This document shows, one piece after another, positions 17,784-29,238 of a stretch of DNA of 64,000 nt. Made by a program: the position numbers and the translations under genes. Origin of the DNA: Micrococcaceae bacterium RIT 802 (GTDB lineage Bacteria; Actinomycetota; Actinomycetes; Actinomycetales; Micrococcaceae); contig JAFEMX010000016.1 of the NCBI GenBank assembly GCA_016892645.1, positions 1 to 64,000 of the forward strand, read 5' to 3'. Below the pieces are notes generated by a model. The model ran no database searches and was not told the origin of the DNA. It saw nothing but the letters and a program-made list of their open reading frames with translations. Numbering within the stretch: the first letter of the stretch is position 1; every line of letters starts with the position of its first letter.

Positions 17784-19520
17784 ATGTCAGTCACCGACGA
17801 CTTCCGCGCAGCCCGCGACCACCTCGTGTCCCTGAGCGGCGACTATGCCCGGGCCCGCGAGGAGTTCCGCTGGCCCGTGTTCGACGAGTTCAACTTCGGG
17901 CTGGACTGGTTCGACGCGGTGGCGGCGAACCCCGAGCGGGCCGACACCCCTGCGCTGGTCATCGTCGAGAAGGACGGCTCCTCCACCCGCCGCACCTGGG
18001 CCGAGCTCTCCGCCCGCTCCAACCAGGTCGCCAACTGGATGCGCGAGGCCGGGTTCGCCCGCGGCGACAAGGCCATCCTCATGCTCGGCAACCAGGTCGA
18101 GCTGTGGGAGATCATGCTGGCGGCCATCAAGCTGGGCATTGTCATGATCCCCACCACCACGCAGATGGGCCCGGCAGACCTGGCCGACCGGGTCGAGCGC
18201 GGCGGAGCCTCCTGGGCGATCGCGGGCACGGCCGACCTGTCCAAGTTCGACGGCGTCCCCGGGGACTACCGCCTGGTCGCCGTCGGCGACGCCCCCGCGC
18301 CCCCGCTCCAGGGCACGACGCCGGTACTCGCCTATGCCGATTCGGGTGCCTCCTCCACCGAATTCGCCCCCGACGGTCCGACACCCGGTGACGAGACCCT
18401 GCTGCTGTACTTCACCTCGGGCACCACCTCGAAGGCGAAGCTGGTCGAGCACACGCACACCTCCTACCCGGTCGGGCACCTCTCCACCATGTATTGGATC
18501 GGCCTCGGCCCCGGGGACGTGCACCTGAACGTCGCCTCCCCGGGGTGGGCCAAGCATGCCTGGTCCAACGTGTTCACCCCGTGGATCGCCGAGGCCACGG
18601 TCTTCATCTACAACTACGACCGGTTCGACCCTGCCGCGCTGATGGACGCGATGGAGGCGGAGAAGGTCACCAGCTTCTGCGCCCCGCCCACGGTGTGGCG
18701 ACTGCTCATCCAGGCGGACCTGACCCGGTTGAAGACCCCGCCGACCAAGGTCGTCTCGGCCGGGGAACCGCTCAACGCCGAGGTCATCGACCAGGTGTAC
18801 CGGGCGTGGGGCCAGCAGATCCGCGACGGGTTCGGCCAGACCGAGACCACCGTGCAGATCGCCAACACCCCGGGGCAGCCCGTGAAGATCGGCGCCATGG
18901 GCACCCCCCTGCCCGGGTACGACGTCGTCCTGCTTGATCCCGCCACCGGCCAGGAGGCCGATCTCGGCGAGATCTGCCTGCGGCTGGATCCGCGCCCCCT
19001 GGGCCTGATGAAGTCGTACTACGGCGACCCGGAGAAAACGGCATCCGCCTTCCGCGGCGGCTACTACCACACCGGTGATGTCGCCGAGCGGGACGAACGC
19101 GGCATCATCACCTACGTCGGCCGGGACGACGACGTGTTCAAGTCCAGCGACTACCGGCTGAGCCCCTTCGAGCTCGAATCGGTGCTCATCGAGCATCCCG
19201 CCGTGGCGGAGGCCGCCGTCGTGCCCTCCCCCGATGCCCTGAAGCTCAACGTGCCCAAGGCCTACGTCGTCCTCGCGGCCGGCCACGCCCCGGACGCGAC
19301 GACCGCGGAGGACATCCTCGGGTATTGCCGCGAGCACCTGCCGGCGTTCAAGCGCATCCGCCGCCTCGAATTCGCCGAACTGCCCAAGACGATATCGGGC
19401 AAGATCCGCCGCGTCGAGCTGCGCCGGAACGAGGAGGCCCGCCACGGCGGCGCCCGGACCGCCGGCGCGGGCGTGGAGTACGCGGACACGGACTTCCCGA
19501 ACCTCAAGGGCCGGGGATGA
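17784..19520 (+). CDS. AMP-forming acyl-CoA synthetase (medium-chain type)
   Basis: A 578-residue ANL-superfamily ligase that activates a carboxylic acid as acyl-AMP and passes it to CoA. Motifs are the P-loop-like YFTSGTTSKAK at 209-219, DGFGQTETT (A5), the hinge region YHTGDVAERDERGIITYVGR (A7-A8), and the catalytic lysine in PKTISGKIRR near the end. The N-terminal FRWPVFDEFNFGLDWFD is characteristic of the medium-chain/benzoate-like ACSM clade. It overlaps the downstream MarR gene by ATGA. The substrate is probably a medium-chain, branched or aromatic acid. Confidence 0.88.
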   Translation: MSVTDDFRAARDHLVSLSGDYARAREEFRWPVFDEFNFGLDWFDAVAANPERADTPALVIVEKDGSSTRRTWAELSARSNQVANWMREAGFARGDKAILMLGNQVELWEIMLAAIKLGIVMIPTTTQMGPADLADRVERGGASWAIAGTADLSKFDGVPGDYRLVAVGDAPAPPLQGTTPVLAYADSGASSTEFAPDGPTPGDETLLLYFTSGTTSKAKLVEHTHTSYPVGHLSTMYWIGLGPGDVHLNVASPGWAKHAWSNVFTPWIAEATVFIYNYDRFDPAALMDAMEAEKVTSFCAPPTVWRLLIQADLTRLKTPPTKVVSAGEPLNAEVIDQVYRAWGQQIRDGFGQTETTVQIANTPGQPVKIGAMGTPLPGYDVVLLDPATGQEADLGEICLRLDPRPLGLMKSYYGDPEKTASAFRGGYYHTGDVAERDERGIITYVGRDDDVFKSSDYRLSPFELESVLIEHPAVAEAAVVPSPDALKLNVPKAYVVLAAGHAPDATTAEDILGYCREHLPAFKRIRRLEFAELPKTISGKIRRVELRRNEEARHGGARTAGAGVEYADTDFPNLKGRG

Positions 19521-20035
19521 GCACGGCGCTGCCCTTCGATCCGATTGCGGCGGCCCAGCGCAACTGGGAAGACCAGGGCTGGACGGCGGAGGCGGCGCCG
19601 ATGGCGGCGATCACGGCGGTCATGCGCGCCCAGCAGATCCTGCTGCAGCGCTGCGAGGCGGTCGTCAAGCCGTTCGGCCTGACGTTCGCGCGCTATGAGC
19701 TGCTGGCCCTGCTCGGTTTCTCGCGGACCGGCTCGTTGCCGATGGTCAAGGTCAGCGCGCTGCTGCAGGTCCACCCCACATCCGTGACGAATGCCGTGGA
19801 CCGGCTCGAACGGGCGGGCTACGTCCAGCGCAGCCGGCACCCGACCGACGGCCGGACAACCCTCGTCTCGCTCACCGACCGGGGCCGCGCGGTCGCCGAG
19901 AGGACGACGACGGAACTGAATTCCGCCGTGTTCTCGGCTTCCGGGTTCCCTGCGGAGGACGTCACGGCGCTGATCGGGATCCTCGGCCGCTTCCGCCAAC
20001 AGGCCGGGGACTTCGCGGCAGAACCATCCGACTGA
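19517..20035 (+). CDS. MarR-family transcriptional regulator
   Basis: A 172-residue MarR protein. It has an N-terminal helix pair and a winged helix with FARYELLALLGFSRTGSLPM, the recognition helix LLQVHPTSVTNAVDRLERAG, and the wing QRSRHPTDGRTTLVSLTDRG. It is translationally coupled to the acyl-CoA synthetase (ATGA), so it probably controls that gene and responds to an acyl-CoA or aromatic acid. It converges on the valine-degradation genes. Confidence 0.88.
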   Translation: MSTALPFDPIAAAQRNWEDQGWTAEAAPMAAITAVMRAQQILLQRCEAVVKPFGLTFARYELLALLGFSRTGSLPMVKVSALLQVHPTSVTNAVDRLERAGYVQRSRHPTDGRTTLVSLTDRGRAVAERTTTELNSAVFSASGFPAEDVTALIGILGRFRQQAGDFAAEPSD

Positions 20036-20057
20036 CCTGCCCCGGCCGGGGCTGCGC

Positions 20058-20972
20058 TCAGTCGGCGCCCTCGGAACGGTCCCGGATGTCGGTGATGATG
20101 CCGGAGAAGTCCCGGCCGGCCCCGCCCTCGTCGCGGAAGCGCTCGTAGATCCGAGCGGCCAGGGGCCCCAGTTCTGCGGCCACGCCGGTGCTCTCGATCG
20201 CGTTCATCGCCAGCCCCAGGTCCTTGGCCATCAGCGCGCCGGCGAAACCCGGCTGGTAGTCCCGGTTCGCCGGGCTGGTGGGCACCGGCCCCGGGACCGG
20301 GCAGTTGGTGGTCACCGCCCAGCATTGGCCGGAGGCCGTGGACACCACGTCGTAGAGCGCCTGGTGGGTCAGGCCGAGCTTCTCGCCGAGCACGAAGGCC
20401 TCCGATGCCGCGATCATGCTCACGCCCAGGATCATGTTGTTGCAGACCTTCGCCGCCTGGCCGGCACCGTGGTCCCCGCAGTGCACGAGCTTGCCGCCCA
20501 TGACCTCCAAGAGCGGGCGGACCGTTTCGAGGTCCTCGGCCAGGGCGCCGATCATGAACGTCAGGGTTCCGGCCTCGGCCCCGACGACGCCGCCGGAAAC
20601 CGGTGCATCGACGCTGCGATGTCCCGCCTCCAGCGCCATGCGGGCGGCCTCGCGGGCCTCGTCGACGTTGATGGTGGAGCAATCCAGGAACAGCGTGTCC
20701 CGTCCCGCTGCTTCGAGCAGGCCGGGCCCGTCGACACCGCGGTAGGCGTCCAGCAGCTGCTGCCCGCCGGGGAACATGGTCAGCACCACATCCGCGCCCT
20801 CCACGGCGTCGAGCGCCGACGCCGCGGTGGGTATGCCGGCGGATGCAGCTGCGTCGACGGCCACTTGCACGACGTCAAAGGCACGGACGGCGTGGCCCGC
20901 GGCGACGAGGTTTCCCGCCATGGGCAGCCCCATGTGGCCCAAACCGAGGAAGGCTATGGTTCCGGCTTCCAT
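20058..20972 (-). CDS. mmsB: 3-hydroxyisobutyrate dehydrogenase
   Basis: A 304-residue beta-hydroxyacid dehydrogenase that oxidises 3-hydroxyisobutyrate to methylmalonate semialdehyde in valine breakdown. The Rossmann signature FLGLGHMGLPMAGNL is at the N-terminus. DAPVSGGVVGAEAGTLTFM is the substrate-binding block, and the catalytic lysine lies in AAKVCNNM. It overlaps the upstream hydrolase gene by one base (TGATG), consistent with an operon of two successive pathway steps. Other dehydrogenases of this family exist, but the neighbour supports this role. Confidence 0.9.
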   Translation of the reverse strand: MEAGTIAFLGLGHMGLPMAGNLVAAGHAVRAFDVVQVAVDAAASAGIPTAASALDAVEGADVVLTMFPGGQQLLDAYRGVDGPGLLEAAGRDTLFLDCSTINVDEAREAARMALEAGHRSVDAPVSGGVVGAEAGTLTFMIGALAEDLETVRPLLEVMGGKLVHCGDHGAGQAAKVCNNMILGVSMIAASEAFVLGEKLGLTHQALYDVVSTASGQCWAVTTNCPVPGPVPTSPANRDYQPGFAGALMAKDLGLAMNAIESTGVAAELGPLAARIYERFRDEGGAGRDFSGIITDIRDRSEGAD

Positions 20973-22063
20973 CAGGCACGCTCCTTCACGTCGTCGGCGA
21001 GGCCGAGTTCACCGCCGTGTTCATGGGGTTCGAGCGCCTCGAAGTAGTCGCGGATCATGTCAGGGCTGATCTGGTCCAGCGTCGCCGGGCTCCAGCGGGG
21101 TCGGCGGTCCTTGTCGATGACCTGGGCGCGGATGCCCTCGAGGAAGTCATGGGATGCGAGCATGCGCACGCCGACCCGGTAGTCCTGGTCGAGCGCGTCC
21201 TCCAGGCTGTCCAGGTCCGCGGCCCGCCGCAGCGCGGCCAGTGTCGTCTTCACCGCCGTGGGTGATTTGGCGGCGATCGTTTCCGCGGCCTCCGCGCCCG
21301 TCCCGCCACGCGTGCGCAACCGGCCGAGGATCCGTTCGATGGATTCCCCGGCGTAGTCCTTGCCCATGGCCCCGCATTGGTCGGCGAGCGCCGAGACGGG
21401 GGCCGGGAGGGCCGCCTGGCCGATGGCGGACTCGACGTCCGCGGGGGTGGCCGCCGTTTCCAGGGCCGTTGCCAGGCCGGCCAGGGACGCGGAGTCCACA
21501 TAGGTGTCGGCCAGGCCGAGGTGGAGGGCGTCGGCGGCATCAAGGTGCGCGCTGGTCAGTGCGGCATAGGTGCCGGACTCCCCGGGCGCCCGGGACAGCA
21601 GGTAGAGCCCGCCCACGTCCGGCACGAAGCCGATGGTCGTCTCGGGCATCCCGGTGCGGGTGCGCTCGGTGACGATGCGATGGCTGCCGTGGGCCGCGAC
21701 GCCCACCCCGCCGCCGAGGACCAGGCCGTCCATGAAGGCCACGTACGGTTTCGGATAGCTGGCGATGAGGGCGTTGAGCCGGTACTCGGTCCGCCAGAAG
21801 GCCGCCGTGCCCGATCCTCCGGCGGGGATGTCCCGGTAGATCGCGACGATGTCGCCGCCCGCGCATAGCCCGCGCTCACCGGCACCTGTCAACAGGACGC
21901 TCGCCACGGCGTCGTCGTCCTGCCACTGCCTGAGTTGGGCATACATGGCCTCGACCATGCCATGGGTGAGGGCGTTGACGGCGCGGGGACGGTTCAGCGT
22001 GATGATGCCCAGCGTTCCGCGGACCTCGAACTGGACTTCGGGTTCGGTGGGGGCGTCGTTCAT
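20972..22063 (-). CDS. 3-hydroxyisobutyryl-CoA hydrolase (enoyl-CoA hydratase/isomerase family)
   Basis: A 363-residue crotonase-fold protein. Its length and the motifs GERGLCAGGDIVAIYRD (oxyanion hole), AFMDGLVLGGGVGVAAHG and MPETTIGFVPDVGG place it with the 3-hydroxyisobutyryl-CoA hydrolases of valine catabolism rather than the ~260-residue hydratases. The catalytic Glu lies in PETTIGF, followed by the Asp of PDVGG. It overlaps the next gene, 3-hydroxyisobutyrate dehydrogenase, which uses its product. An acyl-CoA dehydrogenase and mmsA for the rest of the pathway are not in the window. Confidence 0.88.
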   Translation of the reverse strand: MNDAPTEPEVQFEVRGTLGIITLNRPRAVNALTHGMVEAMYAQLRQWQDDDAVASVLLTGAGERGLCAGGDIVAIYRDIPAGGSGTAAFWRTEYRLNALIASYPKPYVAFMDGLVLGGGVGVAAHGSHRIVTERTRTGMPETTIGFVPDVGGLYLLSRAPGESGTYAALTSAHLDAADALHLGLADTYVDSASLAGLATALETAATPADVESAIGQAALPAPVSALADQCGAMGKDYAGESIERILGRLRTRGGTGAEAAETIAAKSPTAVKTTLAALRRAADLDSLEDALDQDYRVGVRMLASHDFLEGIRAQVIDKDRRPRWSPATLDQISPDMIRDYFEALEPHEHGGELGLADDVKERA

Positions 22064-22140
22064 GGAATGTCCTTCCGGGTGGCAGTTCGTTGACCCGTAC
22101 CCGGCACTCCGGCCGTGGTCCAGGCCACCCGAACTCCAAG

Positions 22141-23211
22141 CTACTCGGACACCCTAGGAATTTCTAGGGAGGTCCGGCGGCGGTGCACCAGTGTCGCGAC
22201 CGCCCAGATCAGGAGGAACAGGCCGACGAGGAGCAACCCCGCCTGGCCGAGGTCGATGCCGGCCAGCCATCCGGTGACCGGATCGTCGAACCCCAGGGGG
22301 CCGTGGAGGATCCCGCCCAGGGTCAGGACCGACACGAAGACAGCGGACACCGCGGACAACCCGGTGACCACCATGTTGAACCCGATGCGACGGCGCGCAT
22401 CGGAGACGGCCGAGTGGTACATGCGCATCATGAACAGCCCGTTGGCGGTATCGCACAGCGTCATGCCCGCGGCAAACCCCAGCGGCAGTGCCATCAGCGC
22501 CAGCGGCGAGATCCCGGCCAAGGCGGCCGACGCGGTCAGCAGCAGGAAGGCCACGGTGGTGGCCGTGTCGAATCCGAGGCCAAAGAGGAACCCCAGGACG
22601 AAGATGTCGCGGGGCCGCTTCATGCGCGACAGGGGCCGATCCAACAGGCGGGCCATCAGGCCCTGGGGGCGCAGGTGCGCTTCGGTCAGTTCCTCCCCCT
22701 GGCGGGCCCGCCCGTATATCTGGACGGTGCGGCGGAAGGCAGAGGCGTTGTAGAGGCCGATGACCATCAGGAAGAGGGCCGAAACCCCCGCGCCGACCAG
22801 TCCCAGGATGGTGTTCAGCGGGGTGCCTTCGTCCATCGCGGTGGACATCAGGCCGACGCCGGCGACCACCAGGGCACCGGCGAGCAGCACGACGCTGGAG
22901 TGGCCCATGCTGAATGCGAATCCGACGCTGACCGGCGAGCGTCCCTGGCCGGCGAATTTCCGGCTCGAGTTGTCGATGGCGGCAATGTGGTCCCAGTCGT
23001 AGCTGTGCTTGATGCCGGCCAGGTAGGCGGTGGCCAGCAGGCCCAGTGCCAGCGGATGGACGTCGGCCATCAACGAGTAGGCAAGCAGTCCCGCCGCGGC
23101 AAGGTGCAGGATCGCGACGGCGCCGAAAGTCGCGGCGATCCGGCGTCCGGGCGGGAGTCTTTCACGCTCGAGGTAGTGCATGCGCACCAGCGCGGCCGGT
23201 CCTGTGCTCAC
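22141..23211 (-). CDS. NiCoT-family nickel/cobalt permease at the end of the urease operon
   Basis: A 356-residue Ni2+/Co2+ transporter of the NiCoT (HoxN/NixA) family, with about eight membrane helices. The HX4DH signature appears as KHSYDWDHIAAIDN, a variant of the usual HAxDADHI, with LGFLFGLGFDTATT and GFAAGMTLCDTANG as the second and third family motifs. The start is GTG at 23211, overlapping the ureD stop as GTGA. It is therefore part of the urease operon and presumably supplies nickel for the enzyme. The selectivity for Ni2+ over Co2+ is inferred from context. Confidence 0.92.
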   Translation of the reverse strand: MSTGPAALVRMHYLERERLPPGRRIAATFGAVAILHLAAAGLLAYSLMADVHPLALGLLATAYLAGIKHSYDWDHIAAIDNSSRKFAGQGRSPVSVGFAFSMGHSSVVLLAGALVVAGVGLMSTAMDEGTPLNTILGLVGAGVSALFLMVIGLYNASAFRRTVQIYGRARQGEELTEAHLRPQGLMARLLDRPLSRMKRPRDIFVLGFLFGLGFDTATTVAFLLLTASAALAGISPLALMALPLGFAAGMTLCDTANGLFMMRMYHSAVSDARRRIGFNMVVTGLSAVSAVFVSVLTLGGILHGPLGFDDPVTGWLAGIDLGQAGLLLVGLFLLIWAVATLVHRRRTSLEIPRVSE

Positions 23212-24122
23212 GGTCCCTTGCCTCCTTTGTCTTCCGCCGGCCTGCGGTGGGCGCCGGGTTCTCCCTTGCGCAGGTCGATGGGCCCTTGTCCGTTCCAGCC
23301 TTGGCGCAGCGCGCCGACCACCGTGCTGATGATGCGGTTCAGTTCCTCCGTGGATCCCCCTTGGGCCCGCAGGGCGAAGCCCGGGCACTTGAGCAGGCTG
23401 ATGCCCATCAGGCCCCTCGGGTCCAGTGGCTTGAGCAGTCCGTGCAGGCGTCGCACGAGTTCCTGGTTGACCCTCCGGTCCACGACCAGAAGGGAGGCGA
23501 CATGGGTCTCGGCGCCCAGGAACGTCATGTCTTCGACCTCGGTGGCTCCCGGCCGGATCAGCACGTGGTCCAGTACTTCGAGGCGTCCATCGATGTAGAC
23601 GTCGGTCCGCAGCCTGATCTCGTCGAAACGGAAGCGGGCGCCGTCGGGGGACCAGCCGGGGGTCACCACCTCGGCCATGACCAAGGTCGCGTCGGAGTGC
23701 ATGTGGACGGTGTTGCGCTGCCGGTAGGTCGATTCCCGGTAGGCGATCAACTGATCGGGCAGGTATTCCAGGACGGCGCCCGCCCCGAGCCGGATGTTGG
23801 TGTCCTGTTGTGCGTGCCCGTTCGGGGTGCGGTAGACCTTGGTGGCCGATTGGGTGGTGAGCAGGAGGCTGGCGCCCTCGTCGACGTCGATGTCGATGAC
23901 ATAGCGGTCGCCGCCGAGATAGCCGCCTCCGGGATTGACGATCACGTAGGTGACCTGTCCGGAATCGTCCAGGTAGTGCGGCCGGATGACCCGCAAGGCG
24001 CCCTGGTGGTACTGCCGGGTGGCCATGGACCGACCGGCCCGCAGCCCGATGCCCATCCGTAGCTCGCCCACCGGCCTGACGTCCCTGACGGGTGGTGCGG
24101 GGGGCGCGTTGACGGCGTTCAC
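23208..24122 (-). CDS. ureD: Urease accessory protein UreD
   Basis: A 304-residue UreD/UreH scaffold protein that binds apo-urease and links it to UreF-UreG for nickel delivery. The family features are [22 protein letters not shown] and [14 protein letters not shown]. The start is GTG at 24122, four bases into the end of ureG (GTGA). It ends four bases into the nickel permease gene, so ureG-ureD-permease form a tightly coupled block. Placing ureD at the 3' end of the operon is the usual actinobacterial order. Confidence 0.95.
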   Translation of the reverse strand: MNAVNAPPAPPVRDVRPVGELRMGIGLRAGRSMATRQYHQGALRVIRPHYLDDSGQVTYVIVNPGGGYLGGDRYVIDIDVDEGASLLLTTQSATKVYRTPNGHAQQDTNIRLGAGAVLEYLPDQLIAYRESTYRQRNTVHMHSDATLVMAEVVTPGWSPDGARFRFDEIRLRTDVYIDGRLEVLDHVLIRPGATEVEDMTFLGAETHVASLLVVDRRVNQELVRRLHGLLKPLDPRGLMGISLLKCPGFALRAQGGSTEELNRIISTVVGALRQGWNGQGPIDLRKGEPGAHRRPAEDKGGKGP

Positions 24123-24733
24123 TGTTGCAGGTCGAGCATGAGCACGTCCCGCTTGATCCAGTCCAGGACGTAGTCGAGGCCCTCGTCGGTCTTGAGGTTG
24201 GTCAGGCAGAAGGGCCGATCGCCGCGGAATTCGCGGGAATCGGCTTCCATGACGGACAGGTCCGCCCCGACGTAGGGGGCCAGGTCCGTCTTGTTGATGA
24301 TGAACAGATCCGATTTGATCATGCCTTGTCCGGCCTTGCGCGGGATCTTCTCGCCTTGGGCGACGTCGATGATGTAGATGGAGAAGTCGACCAGCTCCGG
24401 GCTGAAGGTCGCCGACAGGTTGTCTCCGCCGGATTCGATGAACACGACCTGCAGATCGGGATGCCGCTTGACCAGGTCCTGGACCGCTGCCGAGTTCATC
24501 GAGGTGTCCTCGCGGATGGCGGTGTGTGGGCAGCCGCCGGTCTCGATGCCGACGATCCGGTCCAGTGGCAGGATGCCGTTGGCGGCCAGGATCTTCGCGT
24601 CCTCGATGGTGTAGATGTCATTCGTGATGGCGGCCATGGAGATCTCCGTGCTGAGGTGGCGCGTGATGCGCTCGACCAGCTGGGTCTTGCCGGCCCCGAC
24701 GGGTCCGCCGATGCCGATCTTGATGGGTTCCAT
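24119..24733 (-). CDS. ureG: Urease accessory GTPase UreG
   Basis: A 204-residue SIMIBI-class GTPase that delivers Ni2+ to urease. The P-loop GGPVGAGKT is at residues 9-17, the metal-binding CPH of [15 protein letters not shown] is present, and ESGGDNLS and [10 protein letters not shown] (the guanine-specifying NKxD) follow. It has no His-rich N-terminal extension, so nickel storage must fall to UreE. It starts 52 bp after the ureF stop. Confidence 0.97.
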   Translation of the reverse strand: MEPIKIGIGGPVGAGKTQLVERITRHLSTEISMAAITNDIYTIEDAKILAANGILPLDRIVGIETGGCPHTAIREDTSMNSAAVQDLVKRHPDLQVVFIESGGDNLSATFSPELVDFSIYIIDVAQGEKIPRKAGQGMIKSDLFIINKTDLAPYVGADLSVMEADSREFRGDRPFCLTNLKTDEGLDYVLDWIKRDVLMLDLQQ

Positions 24734-24785
24734 CGTGTGCTCCTTCTGCTTCTGGCGTGTTGGTTCTGGTGGCTCGTGGGCCGCG

Positions 24786-25472
24786 TCAGGACATGAACAT
24801 CCTGGCGCGCTGGTATTCGTGGCGCATCTGGGCTATCTCGAGTGCCGGGGCGGTGATACCCAGGTCCTCGGGGTCGAGCCGGATGATCCGTTCCACGGCG
24901 GACGCGATCTCCGGATGGCTGGCACGCAACACCCGCTGGCCGGCGTTCTGTCCTATCGGGATGGCGCGGATGGCATTCTGCGTCAGGGACGTGACCGTGG
25001 AGAACAGGTACGTGCCCAGCATCTCCGGTAGGGGGACCCCGAGCTGGCGCCCGGCCAGGCCGAAGGCGATGGCCGGATGCCCGAGGCATTCGCCGTCGGA
25101 CACGTCCTGGCGGTATTCCTCCAGGGACTGGCAGGGGACGACGAGGCCTGCGATCTGCAGCATCCGGGCCCCCATGGTGGCTCCGGCGGCCCGGATCTGC
25201 CGTGGCAAGGCCTGGGCGGCCATGCGGAGGTCGAGGTCGCGGACTTGCCGACGGTCGCCAGCCGTCGCGGCGAGCCGGACCGCCATCCCGTCGCTGTACG
25301 TCAGTTGTTGGTGGAGGAACTGGCCCACCCAGACCCCGAAAGTCGCCTCATCGTGCACCAGCGCCCGTTCGAGGTAGCTTTCGAGCCCGAACGAATGGCT
25401 GAAGGCCCCGGTCGGCAGGGCCGAGTCGGACAGCTGCAGCAAGGGCAGCAGGTAGCTGGCGGATGACGTCAC
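24786..25472 (-). CDS. ureF: Urease accessory protein UreF
   Basis: A 228-residue all-helical UreF, the regulator that couples UreG GTP hydrolysis to nickel insertion. The N-terminal [21 protein letters not shown] is the family hallmark (quoted part: [17 protein letters not shown]), and [11 protein letters not shown] and [10 protein letters not shown] are conserved blocks. It begins 11 bp after ureE ends, within the leftward operon. Confidence 0.95.
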   Translation of the reverse strand: MTSSASYLLPLLQLSDSALPTGAFSHSFGLESYLERALVHDEATFGVWVGQFLHQQLTYSDGMAVRLAATAGDRRQVRDLDLRMAAQALPRQIRAAGATMGARMLQIAGLVVPCQSLEEYRQDVSDGECLGHPAIAFGLAGRQLGVPLPEMLGTYLFSTVTSLTQNAIRAIPIGQNAGQRVLRASHPEIASAVERIIRLDPEDLGITAPALEIAQMRHEYQRARMFMS

Positions 25473-25483
25473 CGGGGGGCCGC

Positions 25484-25957
25484 CTAGTGTGTGTGCTCGG
25501 CATGCCGGAAAGGCACCGGCATCACACGATCCTGGCGGGAATAGGGCACGTCGACATGCCGCAGGTAGTCCTCGATCGTGTGGTCGTATTGGACAACCAT
25601 GACCTCCGCCCGGTAGTCGCTCTCGGCAGTGAAGAACTGTGCCTGCATATGGCGGTTCCCGAGGTTGTGGGCCACCGTCCCCATCTCGCGGATGCTGCGC
25701 GGGGCGATGACCAGGACGTCGGTGGGCAGGACCGAGATGACAATGTAGTTCTCATCGTCGCGGTAGAGCACGTCCCCGTCCCGCAGGTCACGCGCGGTGG
25801 ACAGGCGGATGCCGACATCACGGCCATGGTCGGTGGTCACCCGCTGGATGCGCTTGACCAACTCGGCGCCGGGCAACACGATCTTCTCCTCATGCAGGCC
25901 CTCCAACGCGGCTGCGTCGAGGTCGTATTTGTTGGCAATCACGGATTCAAGGATCAT
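25484..25957 (-). CDS. ureE: Urease nickel metallochaperone UreE
   Basis: A 157-residue UreE. It has an N-terminal peptide-binding domain and a C-terminal metal-binding domain with GNRHMQAQFF, the conserved histidine used at the dimer interface. The tail is short and modestly histidine-containing (RHAEHTH), not a long polyhistidine store. It lies between ureC and ureF. A 93-bp gap without a gene separates it from ureC. Confidence 0.94.
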   Translation of the reverse strand: MILESVIANKYDLDAAALEGLHEEKIVLPGAELVKRIQRVTTDHGRDVGIRLSTARDLRDGDVLYRDDENYIVISVLPTDVLVIAPRSIREMGTVAHNLGNRHMQAQFFTAESDYRAEVMVVQYDHTIEDYLRHVDVPYSRQDRVMPVPFRHAEHTH

Positions 25958-26050
25958 CTTTGTGCTTTCTGCGGAATCTGGCCGCGCTCAGGAAGGGTCC
26001 ACCACCGACGGCACGTCGGCAGGGCCGAACCGACCGGGTCGGAACCACTG

Positions 26051-27759
<1,709 letters not shown>

Positions 27760-27763
<4 letters not shown>

Positions 27764-28350
27764 GCGTCGTCCTCCTCAGGGGCGGCCTTGCCCTCGGCGC
27801 CGACTCCGGGCGACGAACCGCTTTCCGTGACGGCACGGGTGGCATCGGCCAATGCCTCACGCGCGTTCTCCAACCCGCGATTTTCGTCCACGGGGTCCCA
27901 CCCAAAGGTCGTGTGGAATCCAACATTGTCGTGGCCGACGTTTTCCACCTCGATGTCGTAGCCCTCCGCCACATCGGGAGTGCCCAAGGGCCGGATGCCC
28001 GCGGTACCACCGATGGCAGCGGTGTCCTTGGCCGGGACGCTGCCGCCAATCGATCCATTCACCAGGTTCTGCAGCCCGTAGACCTCACGGTTCCCGGCCA
28101 GTTCCACTAGGTGGACGCTGCGGGCGTCTCCCGGCTCAAACCGGACCGCGGTGCCCGCGGGGATATCCAGCCTGAATCCGCGGGCCGCGACGCGGTCCAG
28201 ATCCAGGGAGTGGTTGACCTCGGCAAAGTGGTAGTGGGATCCGACCTGGATGGGCCGGTCCCCGAGATTGGTGACGTTCAGGACGCGGGTTTCGCCACCT
28301 TCATTGCAGACGATGGGCTCGTCCCTGAGCACGTATTCTCCGGGTATCAT
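27760..28350 (-). CDS. ureB: Urease beta subunit with long C-terminal extension
   Basis: A 196-residue UreB. The first ~100 residues are the standard beta subunit: [45 protein letters not shown] and GLQNLVNG. Bacterial UreB usually ends at about 100-130 residues. Here another ~90 follow, containing a folded-looking [20 protein letters not shown] segment, a helix, and an acidic tail ending PEEDDA. The extension is in frame and overlaps ureC as ATGA, so it is part of the gene. I do not recognise the extra segment. The start ATG 28350 lies 19 bp after the ureA stop. Confidence 0.93.
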
Positions 28351-28369
28351 TTCGGCTCCCTCGGCTCGA

Positions 28370-28672
28370 TCAGCGAATGGGGTTGTGGACGGTGACCAGT
28401 TTGGTGCCGTCGGGGAACGTGGCCTCGACCTGGACGTCATCGATCATTTCCGGAATGCCGTCCATGACGTCTTCGCGGGTCAGCAGCGTTGTCCCATAGC
28501 TCATGAGATCGGCGACGGACCGGCCATCCCGCGCGCCCTCGATGAGTTCGTAGCTGATGATGGCGATCGCCTCGGGATGGTTGAGCTTCAGCCCCCGTTG
28601 CTGCCGCCTCCGTGCCAGATCTGCCGCAACGACGAGCATGAGCTTTTCGTGCTCACGGGGCGATAAATGCAT
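28370..28672 (-). CDS. ureA: Urease gamma subunit
   Basis: A 100-residue UreA of standard length. It has [20 protein letters not shown] at the N-terminus, [22 protein letters not shown] in the middle (quoted part: [18 protein letters not shown]) and [14 protein letters not shown] at the end. It forms the alpha-beta-gamma trimer with UreB and UreC. It is the first gene of the operon, with GAGGAG placed five bases before its ATG. The operon promoter should lie in the AT-richer segment 28675-28740. Confidence 0.97.
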   Translation of the reverse strand: MHLSPREHEKLMLVVAADLARRRQQRGLKLNHPEAIAIISYELIEGARDGRSVADLMSYGTTLLTREDVMDGIPEMIDDVQVEATFPDGTKLVTVHNPIR

Positions 28673-29197
28673 ATGGAACTCCTCGGTTCACGTGCCAACT
28701 GTAGAGTCCACCCGTTATCTGCAACCGGCCAGAGAATAGGCCGGGAGGTCCGTGGATAGGACAACAGTAACAGGGCTTCCTCCGGCTGGCACAGATCAGC
28801 GTTCGGCGACCTCTCCGTCACCATATACCTGCTGGCCAGAGCGGGATAGTGGTCCGCCGGTGGAACCCGCTTGGGCGGCAAGGTCCGCCGGCAATTCCCC
28901 ACCTGAGCGTGCATTTCATCGGGCACGGGACCCAGTAGGGCATCCGTGTTTCGCGAGGCGCACGGGTTCCTGGCGTCAGTACCAGGCGGCAGCAGTCACC
29001 CGGGTGCGATGCCCAGAGGAGCGCATCTCCTCACGGATCCCAGCAGGCGTCGGACCGTCGGACGCCCGGTGGCGCCCGCCCCTGCCCTTCACGCCTTCGC
29101 GAAGACGGATGCTGGCCCCGAAGGAACCCGTCATGTTTTCGACGGCGGTTCACAAACCACCGGGGGGACACCCCGTGAACCCCACATGCCGGACGAA
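28673..29197. other. Long non-coding interval upstream of the urease operon
   Basis: About 660 bases (28673-29334, including the terminator at 29198-29238) separate ureA from the small ABC transporter, the longest gene-free stretch in the window. Open frames exist on both strands but have no recognisable domain, no good ribosome site and unusual composition. The part next to ureA should carry the urease promoter; a TTGCAG and TACAGT pair can be seen on the minus strand, but with poor spacing. I see no repeats, riboswitch or tRNA here. It may be the remains of a lost gene. Confidence 0.5.
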
Positions 29198-29238
29198 AAG
29201 AGGTTCCTGCGCTGCGCGGAGCAGTACAGGAACCTCTT
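29198..29238 (-). terminator. Intrinsic terminator after the GntR/ABC operon
   Basis: A perfect 12-bp inverted repeat, AAGAGGTTCCTG paired with CAGGAACCTCTT, encloses a 17-base loop. Read on the minus strand the stem runs into TTTTCG, giving a T-run. It lies about 100 bp past the permease stop at 29335, so it most likely ends the leftward GntR-ABC operon and insulates it from the urease promoter. Confidence 0.7.

Noticed and set aside
22151-22168. CCCTAG-GAATTT-CTAGGG inverted repeat
   Set aside because: It lies inside the 3' coding end of the nickel permease, has short arms and no T-run, and is explained by the codons.
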